Counted from the stretch's first letter, positions 30,229 through 40,580 are shown. The stretch is 64,000 nt of DNA from Chthoniobacterales bacterium (GCA_026418675.1 JAOAAX010000001.1:141212-205211), one strand, 5' to 3'. The notes: generated by a model from the sequence alone, not told the origin. Program-made: numbers and translations.

Positions 30229-31953
30229 TCACATTTTTTCTGGACATTTGATACCCAAAAGGTTTAACCCTGTTCGTATAGCTTTTGCTGTAGCAGCACA
30301 TAGAAGCATACGCCCAGCCCGCGTTTCCTCATCTGCTTTTAGCACGGGACAAGTTTCATAAAAACCATGAAAGGTATTGGCAAGTTCATACAGGTAATTG
30401 CATAAGTGATTCGGCCGAAAACCATCCAACACTTCAGGAACTATTTCTCCAAACTTACAGAGCTGAAGTGCTAACTGTCGCTCCTCAACCATCTTCAACA
30501 GCAAAGGGTAATCGGCCAAACTCTCCTCAGGCTCATTTTCCATACCCACTTTACGGAACATAGACCGTATTCGCACATATGCATTTTGCAAATACGGAGC
30601 GGTGTTTCCCTGAAACGCTAGCATCTTATCCCACGAAAAAACATAATCCGTCATCCGGTGCTGTGAGAGCTCCGCATATTTTACCGCCCCTATTCCAATC
30701 GCTCGTGCAATCCCTTCGACCTCCTCCTCCCTCATCCCAGGATTCTTCTCCCTTACGATCTTTCTCGCCCGCTCCATTGCTTCCCCAAGCACTTCGGCCA
30801 ATCCGACATTTTCCCCTGATCGCGTCTTCATAATCTTCCGATCCTCCCCGAGAATACTTCCAAATGCAATATGCCGGGCATTCACCTCCAACCCCATCCT
30901 TCGGGCAACTTCAAAAACCTGCTGAAAATGCAATGCCTGGGGTGCTCCGGTTACATACCAGATCTCATCCGGCTGCCATCGTTCCATTCGGTATTCCAGA
31001 GTTGCCAAGTCGGTTGTCGCGTATAAAAAGCCCCCATCCCGTTTCCGAATCAAACACGGCTTATCGGCTAACTCCTTATCTTCAGGAAAAAAAACACAAA
31101 CAGCCCCCTCACTCCAACTTGCTATACCCTGTTTCAACAATCGCTCCACAAGCGGCTCCAACCGCTCATTATAAAAGCTTTCCCCCAACCGCTCATCAAA
31201 TCTCACATCCAACAGTTCATACAGCTTTTCAAACTCTGCCCATGTCAACTCCACCACCTGTCGCCAGATCGCCAAATTCTCCTCCTCTCCCTTTTGCAGC
31301 CGCACAAGCTCCTCTCGCACACCCCGGGCAACCTCTGCGTCTCTTTCCTCTAAGGCATTCACCTCCCGATACAATCTTAACAATTCCGCCACAGGTTCCC
31401 GTTCCAGGGCTTCCCGATTCAGCATCTTCTTCCATCCATAGATCACTTTTCCAAACTGTGTTCCCCAGTCTCCCAAGTGGTTATCTGTTATCACCTCATG
31501 ACCTAGAAAGCGCGCAATTCTTGCCAACGAATCCCCTAGAATCGTGCTCCGGATATGCCCCACGTGCATTGGCTTCGCTACATTCGGCGAGCTAAAATCT
31601 ATAACGATTCGCATCCTTCTCCCCGCCAATCCCACACCAAACCGCTCATCCCTCAATGCCTCCTTCAAAACTCCTACAATTGCCCCTTCCCGAACGCGAA
31701 AATTCAAAAACCCAGCACCCGCCACCTCCGGCCGAAAAACCACCTCGCTCCCATCGTCCCAACTCTCCAAAATCCTGCCTGCCACTTCTCTCGGCCTCTC
31801 TCTCTTCGCCTTCCCAATTACCATTGCACAATTCGTCTGATAATCGCCGAACCTTTCCTCAGCAGTAGGCACGACCTCCCCTGCCTCCTGTGGCAAGCCT
31901 GCTCTCCCAAGTGCTCCTTCAAGCTCCTTCCGTATCCTTTCCCGAAGTGTCAT
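30229..31953 (-). CDS. argS: Arginyl-tRNA synthetase
   Basis: IDFSSPNVAKPMHVGHIRSTILGDSLARI, KTRSGENVGLAEVL, C-terminal anticodon-binding domain. Confidence 0.95.
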   Translation of the reverse strand: MTLRERIRKELEGALGRAGLPQEAGEVVPTAEERFGDYQTNCAMVIGKAKRERPREVAGRILESWDDGSEVVFRPEVAGAGFLNFRVREGAIVGVLKEALRDERFGVGLAGRRMRIVIDFSSPNVAKPMHVGHIRSTILGDSLARIARFLGHEVITDNHLGDWGTQFGKVIYGWKKMLNREALEREPVAELLRLYREVNALEERDAEVARGVREELVRLQKGEEENLAIWRQVVELTWAEFEKLYELLDVRFDERLGESFYNERLEPLVERLLKQGIASWSEGAVCVFFPEDKELADKPCLIRKRDGGFLYATTDLATLEYRMERWQPDEIWYVTGAPQALHFQQVFEVARRMGLEVNARHIAFGSILGEDRKIMKTRSGENVGLAEVLGEAMERARKIVREKNPGMREEEVEGIARAIGIGAVKYAELSQHRMTDYVFSWDKMLAFQGNTAPYLQNAYVRIRSMFRKVGMENEPEESLADYPLLLKMVEERQLALQLCKFGEIVPEVLDGFRPNHLCNYLYELANTFHGFYETCPVLKADEETRAGRMLLCAATAKAIRTGLNLLGIKCPEKM

Positions 31954-31992
31954 ACTCCTCCCGCTACGGTCCCCTCTTGATCCCCTCCCACT

Positions 31993-32466
31993 TTACTTCG
32001 AGTGCCTTTTTAGCACTTGCAGAATCCCTTCTCTTCCTTCCGCTGCAGCCAACTCCTCCCTCACGTTCCGATCCATTAACGACCTCGCTATCGCTGCCAA
32101 CGTATTCAGATGCAACTTAAAGTTCTCACGCGGCACGATAAAAAGCACGACAAAATAGACCAACTGATTATCCTGCGCATCAAACTCAATCCCTTTCCTC
32201 GACCTCGCAAAAACCACCACAACCTCACTCACGCATTCCGAAGGGATATGCGGAATCGCCACCCCGTGACCTATCCCTGTGCTTATGCTCTCCTCACGCC
32301 GCTTCAGCGCTTCATAGATCGTATCTCGATCCTCAGCTCGTATCCCTCCACAATCTACCAGGAAATCTACTAGCTTCTGTATTGCTTGCCAACGATCCTC
32401 AGCCTCAAATTCAGGCACTATCCTCTCCAATTTAAGCAAAGATGCCAAAGTCATGCCAACTAGCAA
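31993..32466 (-). CDS. PTS IIA (fructose/nitrogen PtsN-type) domain protein
   Basis: EALKRREESISTGIGHGVAIPHIPSECVSEVVVVFARSRKGIEFDAQDNQLVYFVVLFIVP: IIA-Ntr phosphorylation-site region. Confidence 0.85.
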   Translation of the reverse strand: MLVGMTLASLLKLERIVPEFEAEDRWQAIQKLVDFLVDCGGIRAEDRDTIYEALKRREESISTGIGHGVAIPHIPSECVSEVVVVFARSRKGIEFDAQDNQLVYFVVLFIVPRENFKLHLNTLAAIARSLMDRNVREELAAAEGREGILQVLKRHSK

Positions 32467-32530
32467 AAAATGCTATCTTCTTTCCACTCCCCCTTTTGGC
32501 AAGCAAAATCTTCCTAAATCTCCTCTCCCT

Positions 32531-33508
32531 TCACCACCCTAGCACCTTCGCGAAAATTAGAGGTGCCACTATTGTCGCATCCGACTCAATCACATACTTC
32601 GGCGTCTCAACTCCAAGCTTCCCCCATGTTATCTTCTCATTCGGTATCGCGCCCGAATACGAACCATAACTCGTTGTCGAATCCGATATCTGACAAAAAT
32701 ATCCCCAAAGTGGAACATCCGTCCGCCGCATGTCCTGGTGCAGCATAGGAACAACACATATCGGAAAATCCCCGGCTATCCCACCTCCAATCTGGAAAAA
32801 ACCAATCGAACTCCCCCTTGAAGTCTCCATATACCAATTTGCCAACTCAATCATATATTCAATCCCACCGCGCACTGTCAGCACATTCTTCACATCCCCC
32901 ATCATACAATGGGCCGCATACATATTCCCTAGTGTAGAATCCTCCCAACCAGGCACAAACATTGCTATCCCCATTTCCTTCGCTGCCAACACCCAACTGT
33001 CCCTCGGGTCTATCTGAAAACTCCTCTTCAACTCCTCCTGCTCCAAGATCCTCCAGAAAAATTCATGTGGAAAATACCGCTCCCCACAACGATCCGCTGC
33101 CACCCATTCCCGCAAAATCGCATCCTCTATCCGTCTCATTGCCTCCATCTCAGGAATACACGTATCCGTCACCCGATTCATGTGCCGCTCCAGCAGCGCC
33201 CGCTCATCCTCAGGTGTCAAATCACGCCAATTCGGTATCCGTTCATAATAGTCATGCGCAACCAAATTAAAGACATCTTCTTCCAAATTAGCCCCCGTGC
33301 ATACTATCCCATGCACCTTCCCTCGCCGAATCATCTCCGCAAGCGACAGCCCAAGCTCCGCCGTGCTCATCGCGCCGGCAAGCGTGATAAGCATTTTTCC
33401 TCCACCCTCCAGATGCCGGATATAGCCATCCGCAGCCTCTTTAAGCGACGCCGCGTTAAAATGCCGAAAATGCTTGTTAATAAAATCCGTAATCGGCTTC
33501 TCACTCAT
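32531..33508 (-). CDS. Deoxyhypusine synthase family protein (DHS-like)
   Basis: GGKMLITLAGAMSTAELGLSLAEMIRRGKVHGIVCTGANLEEDVFNLVAHDYY; C-terminal EKITWGKLGVETPKYVIESDATIVAPLIF aligns with the DHS catalytic-lysine segment WGKI. Confidence 0.88.
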   Translation of the reverse strand: MSEKPITDFINKHFRHFNAASLKEAADGYIRHLEGGGKMLITLAGAMSTAELGLSLAEMIRRGKVHGIVCTGANLEEDVFNLVAHDYYERIPNWRDLTPEDERALLERHMNRVTDTCIPEMEAMRRIEDAILREWVAADRCGERYFPHEFFWRILEQEELKRSFQIDPRDSWVLAAKEMGIAMFVPGWEDSTLGNMYAAHCMMGDVKNVLTVRGGIEYMIELANWYMETSRGSSIGFFQIGGGIAGDFPICVVPMLHQDMRRTDVPLWGYFCQISDSTTSYGSYSGAIPNEKITWGKLGVETPKYVIESDATIVAPLIFAKVLGW

Positions 33509-33643
33509 ACTCATCGCAAGCCGCTCATTATTGCCCCAAATCCTCCATCTTGCAAGACCACCCTCCAATCCCACTTCCCCATACCTCTCCTCACGAAAAA
33601 AAAACTGCATCCACTACAAAAAAACAATCCCCCAAAAAAAATT

Positions 33644-33673
33644 AAAAAAAAAGATATATGTATCTTCTTTTTT
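33644..33673 (-). terminator. Possible terminator downstream of the permease gene
   Basis: AAGATA-TATG-TATCTT hairpin flanked by A-run (left) and T-run (right) in the gap between the permease and DHS-like genes. Confidence 0.45.
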
Positions 33674-33775
33674 ACTTTTTCCTTATCCCCGCCTCCCTAC
33701 TCCACCCCAATCCTTCGCTTAGCACCAATTCCCCAACTCAAAAAAAGTTCGAGTTATAACTGGACCGGCCCTCCT

Positions 33776-34732
33776 TCAGGGCAAAAACCATCCCCCTATT
33801 TTCCAACACATCAGCCCAATCAGAACAGCCGAACCAACTCCAAGTCCAACCACATACCTCCATCCCAAAAAACTTAAGTAAAGAAAAAAGAGCTTTACGT
33901 CAAATATAGGCCCATAAACCAAAAAAGCCAACTTCGCAAAACTCGGAACAGCGACCATCCCAGCGGCAACAAACGCATCCGACGAACTGCACACCGACAA
34001 CAGCCCCGCCATACCCATCATCCCAAAAATTCCCAGCCACGGTTCCTCCGCCATCACCAACATCGTATCAACTGAAAATGCGGTCCCAACAAAAGCCGCT
34101 ATCGCTGCACCGAGACAAAAATAGAAGAGCATATCCAAAAAATCTGAAGCAGCTGAATTCATAACAGCCCTCCATCCCTCCTTCCCCAATTCCTCCCCCG
34201 ACATACCTCCCTCTCCCGCCGGCCTTCGACCTGCCGAACCCCCGGCACTGCCCCAGCTGAACCTTGTCGCCACCCCTCCACTCCTCACAACCCACTCCTT
34301 CGGCAGATTCGCCGCGGCAAGCCCCGCTATCGTTGCTACCAACCACCCAAAAACCAACCTCATCACAACCATCAACTCCCCACCTTGAAACCGAAAAGCC
34401 GCCCACGTGCTTAACCCTACCAACGGATTTACCGACGGCACGGCCAATAAAAATGCAATCCCATGACCAATTGGCATCCCTCGCGACACCATCCTCCGCA
34501 CGATCGGCACAGTCGCACACTCACACAACGGCAATAGAAAGCCAACCCCTGCAACCAGCGGTATCCACCCCAACCCAACACCACAACCCACTCCCTGATA
34601 CCTATTCACGATAAACCTGTCAAATATTGCAGAAATTACTGCCCCTGCCAGCAGAAACGGCACACCCTCAAACAGGATCCCCAGAAAAGCAAACGCAAAG
34701 TCCGCGGCAGAAAAACGAACCCACACACCCAC
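33776..34732 (-). CDS. Permease, PF03773-like (ArsP/DUF318 family)
   Basis: FEGVPFLLAGAVISAIFDRF, PLCECATVPIVRRMVSRGMPIGHGIAFLLAVPSVNPLVGLSTWAAF. Confidence 0.87.
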   Translation of the reverse strand: MGVWVRFSAADFAFAFLGILFEGVPFLLAGAVISAIFDRFIVNRYQGVGCGVGLGWIPLVAGVGFLLPLCECATVPIVRRMVSRGMPIGHGIAFLLAVPSVNPLVGLSTWAAFRFQGGELMVVMRLVFGWLVATIAGLAAANLPKEWVVRSGGVATRFSWGSAGGSAGRRPAGEGGMSGEELGKEGWRAVMNSAASDFLDMLFYFCLGAAIAAFVGTAFSVDTMLVMAEEPWLGIFGMMGMAGLLSVCSSSDAFVAAGMVAVPSFAKLAFLVYGPIFDVKLFFLYLSFLGWRYVVGLGVGSAVLIGLMCWKIGGWFLP

Positions 34733-34751
34733 CTCCCACCATCCCCTTCAC

Positions 34752-35147
34752 TCACCTTAGCACCATCTGCCCTAGTGCCAAACCCCACCACGTCGAAAGC
34801 AAACAAACCACAAGGCTCAAACCCATATTCGCAAACGCATAATGGACTTGCCCGCTTTGAAACAACTGGATGGTTTGATAACTAAACGACGAGAAAGTCG
34901 TAAATCCACCAAGAATCCCCACAACGATCAACTTGCGAATCGCATCCGATGCCACCAACGGCCCACCGGGAGACAACACCCCCAACACAAATCCAATTGC
35001 AAAGCACCCCAAAAAATTCGCCAGAAACGTCCCCACCGGAAACCGATCCCCAAACCGAATTGCAGCAAAATCCGACAAAGCCATCCGTGCTGCGCTCCCA
35101 ATCGCTCCTCCGATCATTACATAAACATAATCCTGCATCGTGCTCAT
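34752..35147 (-). CDS. crcB: Fluoride ion channel CrcB/Fluc
   Basis: MIGGAIGSAARMALSDFAAIRFGDRFPVGTFLANFLGCFAIGF...GILGGFTTFSSFSYQT. Confidence 0.93.
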   Translation of the reverse strand: MSTMQDYVYVMIGGAIGSAARMALSDFAAIRFGDRFPVGTFLANFLGCFAIGFVLGVLSPGGPLVASDAIRKLIVVGILGGFTTFSSFSYQTIQLFQSGQVHYAFANMGLSLVVCLLSTWWGLALGQMVLR

Positions 35148-35352
35148 CGCTAATTACCTCCCATTGCACTCACCACCATCTCTACCCCATCCCACTTTGT
35201 CAAACCACTTTCTCCCCTCCAAACTCCCTGCTCGCAGCACTCAATAAAAAACCCTTATGTCGAATTTATTCGCCACACCCATTCCCACCCTATGCACCGC
35301 TAACGTTTCCCATTGACAACTCAATACCAAAGTTTTCACAATAACTAAATCT

Positions 35353-36243
35353 ATGAAAAATTTACTCCTCCTCGCCCTCTCTGCGCTTCTCCTATCTCCC
35401 GCCGCCTATGCAGGTTCTCTTGGCGGACCCGCCCCATTCCGTAACGGAAGCCCTATCTCAACAGGCACCGATGGCACATACAACGCCGCTTTCCGTGGCC
35501 AAAACCTCTCCGGCATCTTCCGCTTCTCCATCCAGGAAGGCAGCCAAACCGGCGGCATCGTCCTCCCTTCCATCTCCGGCCCACGGCCAGACCCAAGTCA
35601 AGCCAACGCTTACACAGTAACTGTCGCAACTTACAGCTCCCGCTTCAATACTTGGGTCGCTTGGTATGAAGGTATCGCTTACCGTGGCCTCACCGACGCA
35701 GCCATTACTCAAGGAACCGTCTCCGGCGTCCTCGCTGTCCAAATTTCCCCATCCACTGACCTCCCCCAACCTGGAAGATTTGCACCAGTAGCTTTTTCTA
35801 ACTTTTTACCATCAATCTATTCCAGCATTGTTAACGGAACTGCACTAGTTGTTCAAGATGGTAATCCTCCTGTAACAACAATCTTCTCCACAGCAGCAAA
35901 CCGAACAGTTTCAATCAATGCAGCTCTATCTGCTCCTCAAACGTGGGGTGCTCCTCTCGCAATCAATTCTGTCCTCCAATCGGGCGAATTCCATGGAATC
36001 CTAGTCCAGAAAAGTCCCTATGGCGAAATAAAAGGAAAGGGTAGATTCGCCGTTGTTCGCGATGGGGGGCTCGACCCGAACCGCCCTGCAGGAGCTCTAT
36101 CTAGTTTGGATGCAACCATCTATGCTTCCGATATAACCCGCGCTGCCAACAACCCCCGCTACCGTTCCGAATATGTTGATTTCACATGGAAAGGTGCCCG
36201 TGTCCAATCCGCCAACCCCAACCTCACCTTCGCACGCTTTTAA
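35353..36243 (+). CDS. Hypothetical secreted protein
   Basis: 296 aa with clear signal peptide MKNLLLLALSALLLSPAAYAG; no recognised enzymatic motif. Confidence 0.7.
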   Translation: MKNLLLLALSALLLSPAAYAGSLGGPAPFRNGSPISTGTDGTYNAAFRGQNLSGIFRFSIQEGSQTGGIVLPSISGPRPDPSQANAYTVTVATYSSRFNTWVAWYEGIAYRGLTDAAITQGTVSGVLAVQISPSTDLPQPGRFAPVAFSNFLPSIYSSIVNGTALVVQDGNPPVTTIFSTAANRTVSINAALSAPQTWGAPLAINSVLQSGEFHGILVQKSPYGEIKGKGRFAVVRDGGLDPNRPAGALSSLDATIYASDITRAANNPRYRSEYVDFTWKGARVQSANPNLTFARF

Positions 36244-36280
36244 TTACTTCGCCAAATCCAATTCCTGAGTTTCTTGATTT

Positions 36281-36796
36281 TTGACCCAACCTCGCAATTC
36301 GAAGAAAAGTTCCCCTGCACGCGCTTTTACTCTCCTCGAGCTAGTCATCGTTGTCGCCATTATTGCAACGCTCATTGCCTTAACCATCTCTACGTATCCG
36401 CGCATCTTTGACTACGCTCTCAAAGTCCGCTGCATGTCTAACCTCCGCTCCCTCCACCACGTCTTCACCCTCTACCTCGCTGACAACGAACACTGGCCCC
36501 AACCTCCCGAAGGTCAGGAAGACTCCGCATGGTGGATCACTGCCCTCGAACCTTACGGCGGAGAAAAAAAGCTCTGGTTCTGCCCCAAACTCCAGCGCAT
36601 GTTCTCGGATGCTCCCCCCTCCCAACAGCCAGCCATTCACTACCTCCCTACCCTCTTCGATTCCAATCCTCTCACCCCCCACAAATGGTCAACTATGCCT
36701 TGGCTTATGGAATTCGCTGACGCTCACGGCGATGGCCCCCTCATTCTCTTCGCAAATGGTGCTATAAAGTCCGCCAACGAATTCTTCTCCCAATAA
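36281..36796 (+). CDS. Type II secretion/pseudopilin-like protein with prepilin N-methylation motif
   Basis: ARAFTLLELVIVVAIIATLIALTISTYPRI... cleavage/methylation motif; from TTG. Confidence 0.82.
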   Translation: MTQPRNSKKSSPARAFTLLELVIVVAIIATLIALTISTYPRIFDYALKVRCMSNLRSLHHVFTLYLADNEHWPQPPEGQEDSAWWITALEPYGGEKKLWFCPKLQRMFSDAPPSQQPAIHYLPTLFDSNPLTPHKWSTMPWLMEFADAHGDGPLILFANGAIKSANEFFSQ

Positions 36797-37151
36797 CTCC
36801 ACCTACTTTCCCCTACCACAGCTCTCTGCCCAACACAACCGCCAACCCCCCCACCCTCACCCAATAATTAAACGATATACCCGTCATTTTATTTTTCAAA
36901 ATACCTCCCTCCTCTTAGCTCCCCTCCCTCTGAATCATCCCTCCCCACCCCAACTCCATCTTATAGCTCTCACCCACTCCCGAAGTTAGGCATCACTCAC
37001 CACACCCTTCACTACACTCTCCACCTCACCTCCAATATCTCAACCCCATCCTAACCGGAATGCCCCCCTATTAGCGGACCGAAGTTCCCCACCTCCCTTC
37101 ATTCTGATTGCCTCCAACTTCAGAATCCCCTTAAATCATAGCAAAAAAATC

Positions 37152-38147
37152 ATGAACAGAACTACCCGCCTCTCCGCACGCCTCGAAAGTTTCGGAACCC
37201 CTCCCGCCCTCCGTGTCATCGAAGAACCCCTTCCCTCACCTGCTCCCGGCCAACTCCTCCTCCAAATGCTCGCTGCCCCCATTAACCCTGCCGACATCAA
37301 CATCCTCGAAGGCAAATATGGCGAATTGCCCGATCTCCCCGCTTACGTCGGCAACGAAGGCGTCGGCAAAGTCTTAGCAATTGGCGAAGGCGTTACCGGT
37401 TGGCAAATCAGCGACCTCGCACTGCCTATGTGCCGTGGAACCTGGCAATCCCATCTCCTCACAAACGCCAGCGACGCCATCGCTTTACCTACATCCCTCG
37501 ATACCAACCAAGCCTCCATGCTCACCGTCAATCCGGCAACTGCCTTCCTCCTCCTTAAAGAAATCGTCCCTCTGACTCCCGGCGAATGGATCATCCAAAA
37601 CGCCGCAAACTCCGGCGTAGGCCAATGCGTCATCCAGATCGCAAAACAACTCGGCCTTCACGTCATTTCCATTGTCCGCCGCGAAGAACTCGTTGAACCC
37701 CTCCGCACCCTTGGCTCCGACGAAGTCCTCCTCGACTCCGCCGACCTCAAATCCGCCATCCCCTCCATCTGCGGCAAAAACCGCCCCCGCCTCGGCCTCA
37801 ACTCCGTCGGCGGCCAAAGCGCTCTCGACCTTGCCAACTGCCTCGCCAACGGCGGCACCCTTGTCACCTTCGGCGCTATGAGTCGCCAGCCCCTCAAAAT
37901 CCCAAACGGTCTGCTCATCTTTCGTGACATCCGCTTCATCGGCTTCTGGCTCACCCGCTGGCTCAAAACTGCTTCCCGCGAGCAAAAACAAACCCTATAC
38001 TCCCAGCTCGCCCAATGGGCCTCCGAGGGCAAGCTCTACCAACCCGTCGCAACCACTTACCCATTGCAAGACGTCTTCACTGCCATCGAAGCCGCCCAAG
38101 CCGAACGCCGCAACGGAAAAATCCTCCTCACACTCTCTCTCCCCTAA
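37152..38147 (+). CDS. Zinc-type alcohol dehydrogenase-like / MECR-like quinone oxidoreductase
   Basis: 331 aa MDR fold: PINPADINILEGKYGELPDLPAYVGNEGVGKVLAIGEGV, NSGVGQCVIQIAKQLG. Confidence 0.88.
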   Translation: MNRTTRLSARLESFGTPPALRVIEEPLPSPAPGQLLLQMLAAPINPADINILEGKYGELPDLPAYVGNEGVGKVLAIGEGVTGWQISDLALPMCRGTWQSHLLTNASDAIALPTSLDTNQASMLTVNPATAFLLLKEIVPLTPGEWIIQNAANSGVGQCVIQIAKQLGLHVISIVRREELVEPLRTLGSDEVLLDSADLKSAIPSICGKNRPRLGLNSVGGQSALDLANCLANGGTLVTFGAMSRQPLKIPNGLLIFRDIRFIGFWLTRWLKTASREQKQTLYSQLAQWASEGKLYQPVATTYPLQDVFTAIEAAQAERRNGKILLTLSLP

Positions 38148-38223
38148 ATTCCCTTGGTTTTTCTTACCTAAACGCCCCTACGCACCCCCAAAAAACTCTC
38201 TCCACAAATCCTCCCACTCGACC

Positions 38224-39132
38224 ATGATCGTTCGAAACTACAAAGCCTGGCAAGGGGCTACCTTCTCCTACATAAGCTGGGAACCTTCTACCCAACCCAT
38301 CGCTACCACCATCATCCTTCACGGGATGGGTTCCTTCGCCACGGAAATGGCTCCCCTTGGGGAAGCTCTTTCCCGTGTGGGAATCGCCGCTCATGCGCCA
38401 AATCTCCGCGCCAACGGCTTCGACCCCAACCCATACCGCCGCGGTCATGGCTTCCGCTACCTCCATTACCTCGAAGACTTCCGCGCTTTCCTCCAATCAG
38501 TTTGCCCCACCACCCCCCATCCCCCCCTCTTCCTCGCCGGAGAAAGCATGGGAGGCCTCCTCTCCGCTTGCTTCCTCACCGAGCCAGACCTAGCTCCTCG
38601 CTTCCGCGGCGCCATCCTCCTCGCGCCGGTCTTTACCCTCCGCCAACCCATCCCTCCCATCATTAAGTTCCTCTTTGAAGCCTTTGCCGCTCTTTTCCCT
38701 CGTCTAGTCTTCTCTCCAGCCTTCTTCATCCATGGGAAAGACGACCCCGTCCCCCTTACCCGCGACACTGCTTACGAAAATTACATCTACAACTCACCCC
38801 ACCGCATCAAAAACTACACGATCGGTTTCACTGCCGGCGTCGGAAGACTCATGCAGCAAGCCACAAACGCAGCAACCAAAATCCACACCCCCCTCCTCCT
38901 CCTCAACGGCGGCGACGACGTCTTCATCTCCCCTCAACAAGCAAAAGAGTGGTTCAACCGCCTCGCCTCCACAGATAAAACCCACGTCATCTACCCACAA
39001 AGCCGCCACCTCCTCCTCCACGAATTCGACACCCCTTCCGTCCTCCATACCATCCTCGACTGGATTCAACACCGCTTAGCAAACACCCCACCCACAGCCG
39101 CACTCCCAACTTCCCTCCCTGCCGCAGCATGA
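38224..39132 (+). CDS. Alpha/beta hydrolase (monoacylglycerol lipase-like)
   Basis: ILHGMGSFATEMAPLGEALSRVGIAAHAPNLRANG, nucleophile elbow LAGESMGGLLS; start MIVRNYKAWQG. Confidence 0.87.
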   Translation: MIVRNYKAWQGATFSYISWEPSTQPIATTIILHGMGSFATEMAPLGEALSRVGIAAHAPNLRANGFDPNPYRRGHGFRYLHYLEDFRAFLQSVCPTTPHPPLFLAGESMGGLLSACFLTEPDLAPRFRGAILLAPVFTLRQPIPPIIKFLFEAFAALFPRLVFSPAFFIHGKDDPVPLTRDTAYENYIYNSPHRIKNYTIGFTAGVGRLMQQATNAATKIHTPLLLLNGGDDVFISPQQAKEWFNRLASTDKTHVIYPQSRHLLLHEFDTPSVLHTILDWIQHRLANTPPTAALPTSLPAAA

Positions 39133-40064
39133 AACTCCTCCTCGTTGACGGCCACTACTACCTTTACCGTTCCTTCCACGCCGTCCACGGCCTCCGCAAC
39201 TCCAGCGGCCAACCCACCAATGCCCTCTTCGGCTTCGCAAAAGCACTCCTCAAAATGCTCGACGACCTCAAACCATCCCACGGCGCTGTCTTCTGGGATG
39301 CCGGCATACCTCACGAGCGCCTCCACCTCTGCCCCGCTTACAAACAAAACCGGCCTCCCATGCCCAGCGACCTCAAACTCCAAGAACCCCCCGCTCGTAA
39401 CCTCCCCACACTCCTTGGCCTCCAATCCCTCTCCCTCCCAAACTACGAAGCCGACGACCTCATCTACGCTTACGCTTCCTCAGCACCACCCACCGCAGAA
39501 ACCTTCATCGCTTCCGCCGACAAAGACATCCTCCCTCTCATCTCTCCAAACTGCAAAATCTACTCCACAAACAAAGCCGACCTCCCCTCTCCGAACTCCT
39601 CCTATGCCCTCCTGGGCGAAAAAGAAATCCATGCCAAGTGGGGTGTTCCTCCCCATTCCATCCCTGAACTCCTCTCCCTCACCGGGGATGCCTCCGACAA
39701 CATCCCAGGCGTCCCAGGCATCGGCCCCAAAACCGCTACCACCCTCCTAAACCAATTCGGCTCCCTCCACAATCTCCTTCAAAACCTCGACCAAATCCCC
39801 AATCCCAAACTCCGTTCTCAACTCACCAATTCAAAAAACCAAATCCTCACCAACCTCCAAATCATCCGCCCACACCCTCCCCAATACCTCCCAACTCCCT
39901 TCGAAACCCTCGCCCTCTCCCCACAACCGGAAAAGCTCCACAACTTCTTCCAAACCTGGGAATTCCACTCCCTCCTAAACTCACCTCCGAAAAACAAAAA
40001 ATTACCAAACCCAACCCCTCCCCCCGCTCAGGGCTACCTCCCCCTCCAATTCCCCTCATCGTGA
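39129..40064 (+). CDS. 5'-3' exonuclease (PolI N-terminal-domain-like, FEN family), stand-alone
   Basis: MKLLLVDGHYYLYRSFHAV, YEADDLIYAYA, SADKDILPLI, SLTGDASDNIPGVPGIGPKTATTLLNQFGS; no polymerase domain follows. Confidence 0.9.
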   Translation: MKLLLVDGHYYLYRSFHAVHGLRNSSGQPTNALFGFAKALLKMLDDLKPSHGAVFWDAGIPHERLHLCPAYKQNRPPMPSDLKLQEPPARNLPTLLGLQSLSLPNYEADDLIYAYASSAPPTAETFIASADKDILPLISPNCKIYSTNKADLPSPNSSYALLGEKEIHAKWGVPPHSIPELLSLTGDASDNIPGVPGIGPKTATTLLNQFGSLHNLLQNLDQIPNPKLRSQLTNSKNQILTNLQIIRPHPPQYLPTPFETLALSPQPEKLHNFFQTWEFHSLLNSPPKNKKLPNPTPPPAQGYLPLQFPSS

Positions 40065-40564
40065 CTACCCAAGTTTTCGAAAAAAACTGGACCCCAGACG
40101 ACCGCGCCACCCTTTGCTTCATCACTCACAACTCCAACATCCTCCTCATCCGCAAAAAACGCGGCCTCGGCGCAGGCAAAATCAACGCACCAGGCGGGAG
40201 AATCGAACCAGGCGAATCCGCTGAACAAGCCACCATCCGCGAATGCCTCGAAGAACTCCACATCTCCCCTGTCAACCCTCAACTCCGCGGCGAGCTTTTT
40301 TTCCACTTCACTTCAGGCTACCGCCTCCACTGCGGCGTCTTCCTCGCCAACCAATTCTCAGGAACTCCTGCCGAAACACCAGAAGCAACCCCACTCTGGA
40401 CACCCATCTCCCAAATCCCATTCGACCAAATGTGGCAAGACGACCGCATCTGGCTCCCTCCCCTCCTCGAGGGCAAAACCTTCCGCGCATGGTTCGTCTT
40501 CGAGCACGAATCCATGCTCGATCACAAAATCGAATGGAATCCTCCTTTCCTCACCATTTTTTAG
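40061..40564 (+). CDS. NUDIX hydrolase (MTH1/8-oxo-dGTPase-like)
   Basis: GKINAPGGRIEPGESAEQATIRECLEELHI matches the Nudix box; GTG start overlaps the upstream stop. Confidence 0.88.
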   Translation: MTTQVFEKNWTPDDRATLCFITHNSNILLIRKKRGLGAGKINAPGGRIEPGESAEQATIRECLEELHISPVNPQLRGELFFHFTSGYRLHCGVFLANQFSGTPAETPEATPLWTPISQIPFDQMWQDDRIWLPPLLEGKTFRAWFVFEHESMLDHKIEWNPPFLTIF

Positions 40565-40580
40565 TCCTCACTCCCCACCT

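Noticed and set aside
35148-35350. Fluoride riboswitch upstream of crcB
   Set aside because: No match by eye to the conserved crcB-motif core on the minus strand; a covariance search would be needed.
36797-37151. Possible small RNA or degenerate 5S rRNA in the 355-nt gap
   Set aside because: The short CCCGAAGTTAGGCATC stretch is superficially 5S-like but the surrounding sequence does not form the expected helices; mostly C-rich low-complexity DNA.
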